This document shows positions 6,858 to 12,850 of a DNA stretch of 12,850 nt, piece by piece. How positions within the stretch are numbered: the first letter of the stretch is position 1; the number at the start of each line of letters is the position of its first letter. The notes beneath the pieces are model-generated. The model was not told where the DNA came from and did no database searches. It saw only the letters and a program-made list of their open reading frames with translations. A program made the position numbers and the translations under genes. Location of the stretch: positions 1 through 12,850 of the forward strand of contig JAWOIB010000123.1 in NCBI GenBank assembly GCA_046484845.1. Direction: 5' to 3'. This DNA comes from DSBX01 sp046484845. Its GTDB lineage: Bacteria > Hydrothermota > Tepidihabitantia > Tepidihabitantales > Tepidihabitantaceae.

Positions 6858-6879
6858 GTGAGAGCTGGTGTGGCAAACT
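6851..6879 (+). promoter_or_regulatory. Predicted promoter of nadE
   Basis: TTGACA (6851-6856, perfect -35) is followed by a 17-bp spacer and CAAACT (6874-6879, 3 of 6 to the -10 consensus), preceded by TGG, which fits an extended -10 element. The nadE ATG at 6890 is 10 nt past the -10 box, so the leader would be about 4 nt and no Shine-Dalgarno site is present. Confidence 0.5.
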
Positions 6880-6889
6880 GGCGCGGATC

Positions 6890-8533
6890 ATGAAAGTCGC
6901 AGTCGCGCAGCTCAATCCCACGGTTGGCGATTTCGCCGGCAACCTCGACCTGCTGGAGCGAGCCCTCGAGAGGCTCGTGCCGGAGCACCCGGACGTGGTT
7001 GTGTTTCCCGAGTTGTTCCTGCCCGGGTATCCTCCCCTCGACCTGCTGCGGCGGGACTGGTTCGTTGACCGATGCGAGCGGGCAGTGCGACGGGTTGTGG
7101 AGATATCAGGCCGGCTCGATGGCGTCGGAATCCTGGCCGGGTCGGTGGTCAGGGCTGAGGCCGGCCGCGGCAGCGCTCTGTACAACGCCGGGGTGCTGGC
7201 GGCGGAAGGAAGGGAGCTCTGGCGCCAGCCGAAGTCACTGCTCTCGGACACCGGCTTCTTTGACGAACGCCGCTACTTCATCCCGGCCCCCAGGGTGCGT
7301 AGCGTGCGCTTTCGGAGTTCCCGTCTGGGTGTAACCATCGGCGATGACATCTGGAGCGGCCCCGACGCCCACGGACGGTCGGGCGAAACCGACCTTGTTG
7401 AATCTCAGGCTCGTGCCGGGTCCGATATCATCCTCGCGATCGCGGCTTCCCCGTTCTCCGTGGGCGCCGAGAGACTCCGCTGGCGGTTCCTGTCCGAACA
7501 CGCGCGCCGGCACGGGCTGCCGGTGGTGTTCGTGAACCAGGTGGGCGCAACCGACGAGCTGGTGTTCGACGGCCGGAGCCTGGCCGTGGACCGGCACGGC
7601 CAGGCAGTTCGGGTGTTGCAGGCTTTCACGGAAGACCTGGCCGTGATTGACACCGAAGCCGATGGCCGGCTGAGCTACAGTTTCCTGAACGACATAGCGG
7701 CTGTTCACGACGCGCTGGTGCTGGGCGTGCGCGATTACTTCCGCAAGAGCGGGTTCAAGCAGGCGGTGGTCGGACTTTCCGGAGGCATTGACTCGGCAGT
7801 GGTGGCGAGCATCGCGGTCCGGGCGCTGGGCGCGGAGAACGTGCTCGGGGTGTCGATGCCGTCGCGCTTCTCGTCGCGCGGCAGCGTCAGGGACGCCGCG
7901 CGACTGGCAGAGAACCTGGGCATGCGGTTGATGCGCGTCCCGATCGCGCGGCTCCACCGCAGTTACCTGCGTGTGCTCGGGGCCGAACTGCCGGGCGCGG
8001 ATGCGAGTGTGGTGGGGGAGAACATCCAGGCCCGGGTCCGCGGCAACATCCTGATGGCCGTTGCCAACCACTCGGGCCGGATCGTGCTCGCCACCGGCAA
8101 CAAGAGCGAGCTGGCCGTCGGGTACTGCACGCTGTACGGCGACATGAGCGGGGGACTGGCGGTGCTGGCGGACGTGCCCAAGACGATGGTCTACGAGCTG
8201 GCCGCGCATATCAACCGGGACGGGGAGCTGATACCGGCCGCCACCATTGCCAGGCCGCCGTCAGCGGAGCTGCGGCCGGGCCAGAAGGACCAGGACACCC
8301 TGCCACCATACGAACTGCTCGACCCGATCCTGGCCCGGCACGTCGAAGACGGGAAGACCAACGAGGCGATCGTGGAAGAGGGGTATGACCCCGCAACCGT
8401 GGAGTGGGTGGCGCAGGCGTTTGCGAGCAGTGAGCACAAACGGCGGCAGTCCGCGCCCGGGATCAGGGTGACTTCCAGGTTCTTCGGACCCGGTTGCCGC
8501 GTGCCGATGGCAGTCCGTCACCGGGCAGAGTAG
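6890..8533 (+). CDS. nadE: NAD+ synthetase with an apparently inactive glutaminase domain
   Basis: NadE (547 aa, normal for the two-domain form) makes NAD+ from nicotinic acid adenine dinucleotide, ATP and ammonia. The C-terminal synthetase domain (about 275-547) is well conserved: GLSGGIDSAVVAS (ATP loop, 295-307), ATGNKSELAVGYCTLYGD (401-418), KTMVYELA (431-438), RPPSAELRPGQKDQDTLPPY (455-474). The N-terminal nitrilase-like domain (1-255) should release ammonia from glutamine with a Glu-Lys-Cys triad. Glu41 (VFPELF) and Lys115 (QPKSLL) are present, but the usual ICED motif reads I-G151-D-D, so the nucleophilic cysteine is missing. The LPNY motif after the lysine is also changed to LSDT. The enzyme therefore probably uses free ammonia or ammonia from a partner. 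ATG 6890 gives the standard MKVAVAQLNPTVGD start; there is no Shine-Dalgarno site. Confidence 0.95.
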   Translation: MKVAVAQLNPTVGDFAGNLDLLERALERLVPEHPDVVVFPELFLPGYPPLDLLRRDWFVDRCERAVRRVVEISGRLDGVGILAGSVVRAEAGRGSALYNAGVLAAEGRELWRQPKSLLSDTGFFDERRYFIPAPRVRSVRFRSSRLGVTIGDDIWSGPDAHGRSGETDLVESQARAGSDIILAIAASPFSVGAERLRWRFLSEHARRHGLPVVFVNQVGATDELVFDGRSLAVDRHGQAVRVLQAFTEDLAVIDTEADGRLSYSFLNDIAAVHDALVLGVRDYFRKSGFKQAVVGLSGGIDSAVVASIAVRALGAENVLGVSMPSRFSSRGSVRDAARLAENLGMRLMRVPIARLHRSYLRVLGAELPGADASVVGENIQARVRGNILMAVANHSGRIVLATGNKSELAVGYCTLYGDMSGGLAVLADVPKTMVYELAAHINRDGELIPAATIARPPSAELRPGQKDQDTLPPYELLDPILARHVEDGKTNEAIVEEGYDPATVEWVAQAFASSEHKRRQSAPGIRVTSRFFGPGCRVPMAVRHRAE

Positions 8534-8540
8534 CCGTCTT

Positions 8541-8555
8541 CCCCTATTGCAGGGG
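8541..8555. terminator. Possible weak hairpin between convergent genes
   Basis: CCCCT (8541-8545) and AGGGG (8551-8555) can form a 5-bp stem with a 5-nt loop exactly between nadE and the opposing TMTC-like gene. There is no T-run on either side, so this is only a possible shared terminator. Confidence 0.2.
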
Positions 8556-10553
8556 TTCCGACAGCATCAGGTAGAGGTCGGCGATTGCCGTGATGTCCGG
8601 TCGCAGTCGCCACGCTCGCTCGGCAAGCCGGACCGCGGCCGCGGTGTCGCCGCGGGCAGCGGTCAGGATGGCCTGGTTGAACAGGGCGGGGACGAAGTCC
8701 GGGTTCAGGGCCAGCGCCCGCGCGTAGCTCTCTGCGGCGGCCGTTGAGTCACCGAGCGTTACGCGAACGGTTCCCAGGCGGTTGTGGTGCTCGGGTCTGT
8801 CCGGTTCCAGGGCCATCAGGCCGGCAAGGTAATGGGCGGCGCTGTCCGGCCGACCGCGGCGTTCGAAGCGTTCGATGAAGACGACGTACCCCGGGACGAA
8901 ACGCGGGTTCCGGGCAAGCAGTTGGTGCAGCGCCAGGTCGGCGCTGTCCGGGTAGCCGAGCGCGTCGAGCGCGATCGAGCGGTTGAGCCGGATCCCGGGT
9001 GTTGCGGAGTCGGTCCGGACGGAGCGGGTCAGGTAGAGGAGCGCGCTGTCCGGCCGGCCGGCAGCCAGGAAGGCGAGGCCGAGGTTGTTCAGCACCGGCT
9101 GGCTGTTGGGTCGCAGTTCGTTGGCGATGCGGAAGTGGTGGATGGATTGTCGGTGGTCGCCGATTCGACTCTGCAGGATGCCGGCGTTGATGTGGGAGCG
9201 GATATGGCCCTGGTCCCGAGCCAGGGCCCGGTAGTACAGGGCCAGCGCCGAATCCGGGTCGGTCGGCGCGACAACGTTGGCGAGGTTGAAGTACGGGCTG
9301 GGAGCATCGGGTGCTTCGCGCACCATCGTGGTGTAGAGCTTCAGCTCGTTGCGCCAGATGCGCGACCGCAGCAGGGTGTCGATGCCAAGCGTGGCGGAGA
9401 ACAGCAGCAGCAGTACTCCTGCCGCAATGCGAAAGCGCGGTCTGCCCGGCAGCCCGCGCGAGGCGAGCGTCACCAGGATCATGATCAGGCCTGCCGAGGG
9501 CAGGTAGAGCAGCCGCTCGGCCGCCTGCGGCCCGAGCGGGATGATATTGATGACCGGGAGCAGGAAGGCCACGGCCCAGAGGAACCCGAACAGCGCCACC
9601 CGGTAGCGGCGTCTGGCGGCCAGCAGGGGCATGGTCACGAGGAACAGCAACGCGGCGATGGCGTAAGTGGTGAGCTGGCTGAAGGCCGGGTCTGCCGGGT
9701 ACTTGACCTGGTGGCGGAACGGCCAGACGAACATCCGAAGATAGAGCCCGAGGTCGTTCGTGAGTTCATTGGCCGTGGCAACCAGCCCGGGACCGAATGC
9801 GACCGGGAGGCTTTGGCCGACTGCTCCCGCCCGCAACAGCCACCAGCCGAACGCGACCAGCAGGCAGCCGCCCACCGCCAGCCAGTGCTTCCGGCCATGG
9901 CCGGTGCCGGTCAGCGTCGGCGTGGCGGCGGCCAGCAGCGGGAAGAGGATGGCGGTTTCCTTGCTGAACAGCGCGAGGGCGTAGGCGACGGGCACGAGCC
10001 AGTACCAGTGAGGGTTGCGTTTCCGCAGGCCCCGGAGGAGTCCGAAGGCGGCAAGGCAGAGGAACAGCGCCAGCAGCAGGTCGGTGCGCCCGGACACGAA
10101 CGCGACGGCCTCAACATGGCTGGAATGCGTGGCGAACAGCAGGCCGGCGACCCCGGCCCAGATCGTCGAACTGAGCAACTCGCGGACGATGAGCGCGACC
10201 AGCAGCGCGACCAAGGTGTTGAGCAGCACGTTGACAAGGTGGAACCAGCCGGGATTGAGGTTCGCGAGCTTGAGGTCGACCCAGAACGACAGGGTCGTCA
10301 GGGGTCGATAGTAGGTCGTCGAGGGCCCCTCGGGCGGGTCCTCGGCCCCGTGCCAGAAGCCCCGGCTAAGGAGCTCCCAGGGTCGAGCCTCAGCCAGCGA
10401 CTGGTTGTTGGCGATGAGCGAGGTGTCGTCCCAGACGAAGTCGTAGTCAATCGTGGGCAGGTAGATGGCCACTGCCACGATCGCCACACCGGTCAGCACC
10501 AGCGCCAACCCTGCCGGGGTCTTCAGGAACTGGCGGAACGCCGTATCTGCCAC
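8544..10553 (-). CDS. Multi-pass membrane protein with C-terminal TPRs, TMTC-like
   Basis: This 669-aa protein resembles the TMTC family (transmembrane and TPR-containing, linked to O-mannosyl transfer in animals) and bacterial relatives. A first membrane helix (14-33) leads to a loop with FVWDDTSLI (Asp42-Asp43), the acidic pair typical of GT-C glycosyltransferases. Then come YYRPLTTLSFWVD (81-93), ATHSSHVEAVAFVSGRTDLL (141-160), LFSKETAILFPLL (195-207) and about eight more hydrophobic segments up to residue 392. Residues 418-655 hold about seven 34-residue TPRs, several with a GxPDSA turn. The sugar donor and target are unknown. The start is a GTG at 10553 with no Shine-Dalgarno site; a promoter ends 6 nt upstream, which fits a leaderless message. 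The gene converges on nadE with 10 bp between stops. The architecture is secure and the enzymatic role is inferred. Confidence 0.87.
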   Translation of the reverse strand: MADTAFRQFLKTPAGLALVLTGVAIVAVAIYLPTIDYDFVWDDTSLIANNQSLAEARPWELLSRGFWHGAEDPPEGPSTTYYRPLTTLSFWVDLKLANLNPGWFHLVNVLLNTLVALLVALIVRELLSSTIWAGVAGLLFATHSSHVEAVAFVSGRTDLLLALFLCLAAFGLLRGLRKRNPHWYWLVPVAYALALFSKETAILFPLLAAATPTLTGTGHGRKHWLAVGGCLLVAFGWWLLRAGAVGQSLPVAFGPGLVATANELTNDLGLYLRMFVWPFRHQVKYPADPAFSQLTTYAIAALLFLVTMPLLAARRRYRVALFGFLWAVAFLLPVINIIPLGPQAAERLLYLPSAGLIMILVTLASRGLPGRPRFRIAAGVLLLLFSATLGIDTLLRSRIWRNELKLYTTMVREAPDAPSPYFNLANVVAPTDPDSALALYYRALARDQGHIRSHINAGILQSRIGDHRQSIHHFRIANELRPNSQPVLNNLGLAFLAAGRPDSALLYLTRSVRTDSATPGIRLNRSIALDALGYPDSADLALHQLLARNPRFVPGYVVFIERFERRGRPDSAAHYLAGLMALEPDRPEHHNRLGTVRVTLGDSTAAAESYARALALNPDFVPALFNQAILTAARGDTAAAVRLAERAWRLRPDITAIADLYLMLSEPLQ

Positions 10554-10559
10554 TTCGTC

Positions 10560-10587
10560 AGTTTGTCCGCGGCAGACCCGGTGTCAA
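10560..10587 (-). promoter_or_regulatory. Predicted promoter of the TMTC-like gene
   Basis: On the minus strand TTGACA (10587-10582, perfect) is followed by a 16-bp spacer and CAAACT (10565-10560). This is the same -10 hexamer as predicted for nadE. The GTG start codon begins 7 nt past the -10 box, so transcription would begin at or next to it. Confidence 0.45.
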
Positions 10588-10658
10588 GCCGCACATGGTC
10601 GTGGGGAGTGAACTGCCGCCGGTGATGTGTTGAGACAGATGGGCGAACCGTCCTGGCG

Positions 10659-12491
10659 CTACTTCCGGCTGTCAGGCGGGGTTTCCCACTGTTTGGATGT
10701 TTCCTCCGCGGTCGAGAGGAGCCGGCGGTGCTCGGCCAGCAGTTGCTCAAGACGGCGATGGCGATGGGTCAACTCCTGGTGGGCGAGGACCTGCTTCGAG
10801 ATGTCCCAGCCGACCGTCAGTATCCCGACCACCTTGCCCTCCGCATCGTGACAGGGAGTCTTGTGCAGCCGGTACCAGGCGGACTCGGGGCTGACCGCGT
10901 CGGGCAGGGCAATCTCAATCCCGGTTGCGTTGCCGCCCGCCAGGATGCTGCGGTCGTGACTGGTGAGCAGGTCCGCGACAGGCTGCTTGAGCAGGTCCTC
11001 ATCGGTCTGCTTATCCGTTTCTCCGGCGCTGCTGACCCCGAGCATCCTGAGAGACGCCTGGTTGACCAGCTGGTAGCGCAGTTCCCGGTCCTTGATGTTG
11101 ACAACCAGCCCGGGAATCGCCAGCAGGGACTGCAGGCGAGTCTCGGACCGCCGCCAGTCGAGTTCAAGCTGGTACTGCCTGGTCAGGTTGCGGACGACGA
11201 GCAGTACCCCTGTCCGGTGGGGATAGGCGCATACCCGGTACCAACCGGCCCTGGGCTCACGACCGTCGTGATAGAAGGCCTCATGCTGGGAGGTCTTCTG
11301 TTCGCGCAGGGCGGACTGAACCGCGGCGAGGAAGCCCGTGCGCTCGAAATCCGGATAGACCTCGGTGACGTTCCTGCCGACCGCTTCGTCCGGCCGAATT
11401 CCCGTGACAGTTGCCATGCCCGGGCTCCAGCCGGTGACTTCGAGAGTGTTGCTGAGCGTGGCGATTCCTTCGACCGGGCTGCCGGTGAGTTGCTGGAGCG
11501 AGGCGTCGGCTTCAACCCGCTGTTGTTCGATTTCCAGTTCGCGGGTGATGTCCAGGACAACCGCGTCGTAGGTCCGGCGTCCCAGCGCGGTCGTCACCGT
11601 TCCTCTCAGCTCAACCCAGTGGTTCTTCCCGGTGTTCTTGTGCAGAACACGGAACCGGTACTGGTCCGGCCACTTCCCGGACTCGAGAATCTCCGCATGG
11701 GTCTTGCGGACCAGCGGGAGGTCATCGGGAACGACCTGGGCGTAGAACGAGGCTGAGTCTGCGATTATCGTGTCGGCGGAAATCCCCCACATGGCGCTGA
11801 TGGACGGGCTGACCGCGCCGACTCTGCCTTCCTCGGTGAAACGCAGCACCGCGTAGCCCCGGGCGTTCTCCACAAAACTGCGCCAGCGCTCCTCGCTTTC
11901 GCGCAGGGACTGCTCCAGCTTGCGGCGGCGGAACTCGAGTTCGCGGATATCCTCGGTCGCGCCCTCGGGTTTCGCGGCTGAAGGGCGCGGCTCGGGCGCC
12001 GCCGGCCTGACCGGCTTTGCCCTGCCGTCCTGCCGGCTGGTGACATCCTCGTAAAGGGCGGCTATGCGGGTGATGGTGTTGTCCGAATCGAACAACGGGA
12101 ACACGGTGGTCCGGAAGGAAATCCTGTTCCCCGCCTCCCCGGGCAGCCCGATATCAGCCGGGCTGTACCAGGTCGGCGGCGTCTCGACCCTGGTGCCGGC
12201 CAGGACCCGCTTGAGCTGGGGCGCGAGCAGCCCGGTGCGCTTCAGACCCTGCGGCTCGAGGAGCGAGAACCCGGGCGGGGGCATCTTGCCCAGCAGGCGC
12301 TCCGCGGCCTGGTTGCTGCGCAGGAAGGAACCGTCGGCGGCATAAAGCTCGATGGGAACCGGGCAGGAGTCGATGAAGCTGTCGAAGACGGCGGTGGCCC
12401 GGCGTTCCGCCCGGGTTCGCTCGGCCGCCTCGAAGGCCTCCTGCTGTTCCCACTCAGCGCGGGGGTCGCGTCCGCCGATCAGGGGTCTCAT
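10659..12491 (-). CDS. Protein with four PAS-like domains and no visible output domain
   Basis: This 610-aa soluble protein reads as four PAS-like sensor domains with PAC-type ends: about 34-153 (SFIDSCPVPIELYAADGSFL to IAALYEDVTSRQ), 203-322 (SFVENARGYAVLRFTEEGRV to VVLDITRELE), 331-442 (VEGIATLSNTLEVTGWSPGM to VLLVVRNLTRQ) and 450-568 (IPGLVVNIKDRELRYQLVNQ to LTVGWDISKQ). A Pro/Ala-rich linker (155-178) and a helical segment (179-202) separate the first two. The protein ends in a short helix (569-599). I find no histidine kinase, GGDEF, EAL, HTH or receiver motifs. It may act as a protein-interaction scaffold, or be a sensor kinase that has lost its C-terminus. ATG 12491 is chosen because the longer frame runs through the tRNA gene. 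No signal peptide or membrane helix is seen. It is probably transcribed with tRNA-Thr. Confidence 0.85.
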   Translation of the reverse strand: MRPLIGGRDPRAEWEQQEAFEAAERTRAERRATAVFDSFIDSCPVPIELYAADGSFLRSNQAAERLLGKMPPPGFSLLEPQGLKRTGLLAPQLKRVLAGTRVETPPTWYSPADIGLPGEAGNRISFRTTVFPLFDSDNTITRIAALYEDVTSRQDGRAKPVRPAAPEPRPSAAKPEGATEDIRELEFRRRKLEQSLRESEERWRSFVENARGYAVLRFTEEGRVGAVSPSISAMWGISADTIIADSASFYAQVVPDDLPLVRKTHAEILESGKWPDQYRFRVLHKNTGKNHWVELRGTVTTALGRRTYDAVVLDITRELEIEQQRVEADASLQQLTGSPVEGIATLSNTLEVTGWSPGMATVTGIRPDEAVGRNVTEVYPDFERTGFLAAVQSALREQKTSQHEAFYHDGREPRAGWYRVCAYPHRTGVLLVVRNLTRQYQLELDWRRSETRLQSLLAIPGLVVNIKDRELRYQLVNQASLRMLGVSSAGETDKQTDEDLLKQPVADLLTSHDRSILAGGNATGIEIALPDAVSPESAWYRLHKTPCHDAEGKVVGILTVGWDISKQVLAHQELTHRHRRLEQLLAEHRRLLSTAEETSKQWETPPDSRK

Positions 12492-12556
12492 CGGTCGCCG
12501 GGCCGGTTCGGCAGGGGGGAGCGAACCCGGCCGGGAGTCGAGGGCAAATAGAAGAA

Positions 12557-12629
12557 AGCCGGCGGACGGATTCGAACCGTCGACCTGCGGTTTACGAAAC
12601 CGCTGCTCTGCCAACTGAGCCACGCCGGC
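12557..12629 (-). tRNA. tRNA-Thr (anticodon CGU)
   Basis: The minus strand folds into a complete 73-nt cloverleaf. The acceptor stem is GCCGGCG/CGCCGGC (7 bp), the D stem GCTC/GAGC, the anticodon stem GCGGT/ACCGC with loop TTCGTAA, and the T stem GACGG/CCGTC with loop TTCGAAT. The anticodon CGU (complement at 12594-12596) reads the threonine codon ACG. The discriminator is U (12557) and the terminal CCA is not encoded, as in the tmRNA of this window. Confidence 0.96.
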
Positions 12630-12638
12630 ACGAGCGGA

Positions 12639-12666
12639 ATTCTAGTCCAGTCTGCCGGAGAGTCAA
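12639..12666 (-). promoter_or_regulatory. Predicted promoter of tRNA-Thr
   Basis: On the minus strand TTGACT (12666-12661, 5 of 6) is followed by a 16-bp spacer and TAGAAT (12644-12639, 5 of 6 to the -10 consensus). The -10 box ends 9 bp before the mature tRNA 5' end. The same transcript could continue into the PAS-domain gene. Confidence 0.6.
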
Positions 12667-12671
12667 CCAGG

Positions 12672-12716
12672 CCCGGGAGGCGGTCGCTCGTGCCGCCGCC
12701 TCGGACCGCTCCCGGG
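12672..12716 (-). terminator. Strong GC-rich hairpin after the right-edge gene
   Basis: An arm at 12672-12685 (CCCGGGAGGCGGTC) pairs with 12704-12716 (GACCGCTCCCGGG). This gives a 13-bp stem with one bulged G and an 18-nt loop. It lies about 80 bp downstream of the stop of the minus-strand gene at the right edge and just upstream of the tRNA promoter, where a terminator would be expected. There is no U-run, so it may instead pause polymerase or stabilise an mRNA end. Confidence 0.4.
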
Positions 12717-12792
12717 GAGGCAGGCATGGCCAATACCCTGGCTTGACAACTCCGGTTCGGCGGCAGCAGCACGGTCATCAGGCGTTCCTGGT

Positions 12793-12850
12793 TCATCCCA
12801 GCTTCTCCTCGACGCGACGCAGCGCGGCCACGGTCATGACCACGTGCTCG
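12793..12850 (-). CDS. C-terminal end of an unidentified protein
   Basis: The last 18 codons of a minus-strand gene enter from the right edge (EHVVMTVAALRRVEEKLG, stop TGA at 12795-12793). The amphipathic helix ending in EEKLG recalls the C-termini of PLP-dependent enzymes of the glycine C-acetyltransferase/BioF group, but 18 residues cannot support a family call. The remaining stretch up to the tRNA (about 160 bp) holds the hairpin and the tRNA promoter and no convincing gene. Confidence 0.55.
   Translation of the reverse strand, partial: EHVVMTVAALRRVEEKLG

Noticed and set aside
6797..6889. Upstream extension of nadE
   Set aside because: It would overlap the divergent gene and both promoters, and MKVAVAQLNP at 6890 is the normal NadE N-terminus.
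8784..10625. 613-codon open frame on the plus strand opposite the TMTC-like gene
   Set aside because: It is Gln/Glu/Arg/Gly-rich low-complexity sequence that mirrors GC-rich codon use of the opposite gene. It has no recognisable motif, and the minus-strand protein has clear domains.
10728..11756. 342-codon open frame on the plus strand opposite the PAS gene
   Set aside because: It is an antisense shadow with no domain signature, and the PAS-domain reading is clearly the coding one.
12492..12623. Longer N-terminus for the PAS protein
   Set aside because: The extra 44 codons translate tRNA-Thr itself (the familiar QVDGSNPSAG-type artefact), so the start was moved to 12491.
12557..12629. tRNA-Thr as an integration site of a mobile element
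   Set aside because: No integrase and no repeated copy of the tRNA 3' end were seen in the window.
12743..12748. Plus-strand TTGACA near the right edge as a promoter
   Set aside because: There is no -10-like hexamer at 16-18 bp and no plus-strand gene follows in the window.
12488..12796. 102-codon minus-strand frame whose ATG overlaps the stop of the right-edge gene
   Set aside because: The ATGA overlap is tempting, but the frame runs straight through the tRNA gene and the hairpin and has no protein-like features.

Overview
The window is GC-rich (above 60% by eye) bacterial chromosome with ordinary housekeeping content. It carries several lipoprotein or exported proteins, an EnvC-like LytM factor and cell-wall enzymes, which points to a double-membraned (Gram-negative type) bacterium. 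The unusual gene neighbourhood (panB-panC-dnaN-ssrA) and the divergence of several families suggest an uncultured candidate phylum, perhaps of the FCB/WOR-3 kind. That placement is an impression, not something the sequence proves. I see no transposase, integrase, CRISPR array, phage gene or defence island.

Layout, left half (+ strand). The window opens inside panB, followed by panC (pantothenate synthesis) and dnaN (sliding clamp), which has its own promoter inside the end of panC. A lipoprotein gene of unknown role follows dnaN after 3 bp. A good promoter in the tail of that gene drives ssrA (tmRNA), whose predicted tag is ANNSYALAA. Next come a lipoprotein with a degenerate LytM/M23 (EnvC-like) domain, a protein resembling the BtrH N-terminal/C39-like cysteine-peptidase fold, and an exported 3D-domain (MltA/Rpf-like) protein. 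An exported polysaccharide deacetylase on the opposite strand converges with the 3D gene and overlaps it by 51 bp. The LytM factor, the 3D protein and the deacetylase together look like a small set for envelope and peptidoglycan work.

Layout, right half. The deacetylase gene (-) and nadE (+) diverge from a 71-bp region where two promoters share one -35 heptamer, and both transcripts would start almost at the start codon. NadE is full length, but the nucleophilic cysteine of its glutaminase domain is replaced by glycine. nadE converges on a large membrane/TPR gene related to TMTC O-mannosyltransferases. Upstream of that on the minus strand are a protein made of four PAS-like domains with no visible output domain, a tRNA-Thr(CGU) gene with its own promoter, and the last 18 codons of another gene.

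The observations most worth following are the apparently dead NadE glutaminase domain, the mirrored divergent promoter with near-leaderless starts, and the degenerate LytM factor beside a 3D protein. I did not find a clearly new multi-gene system.
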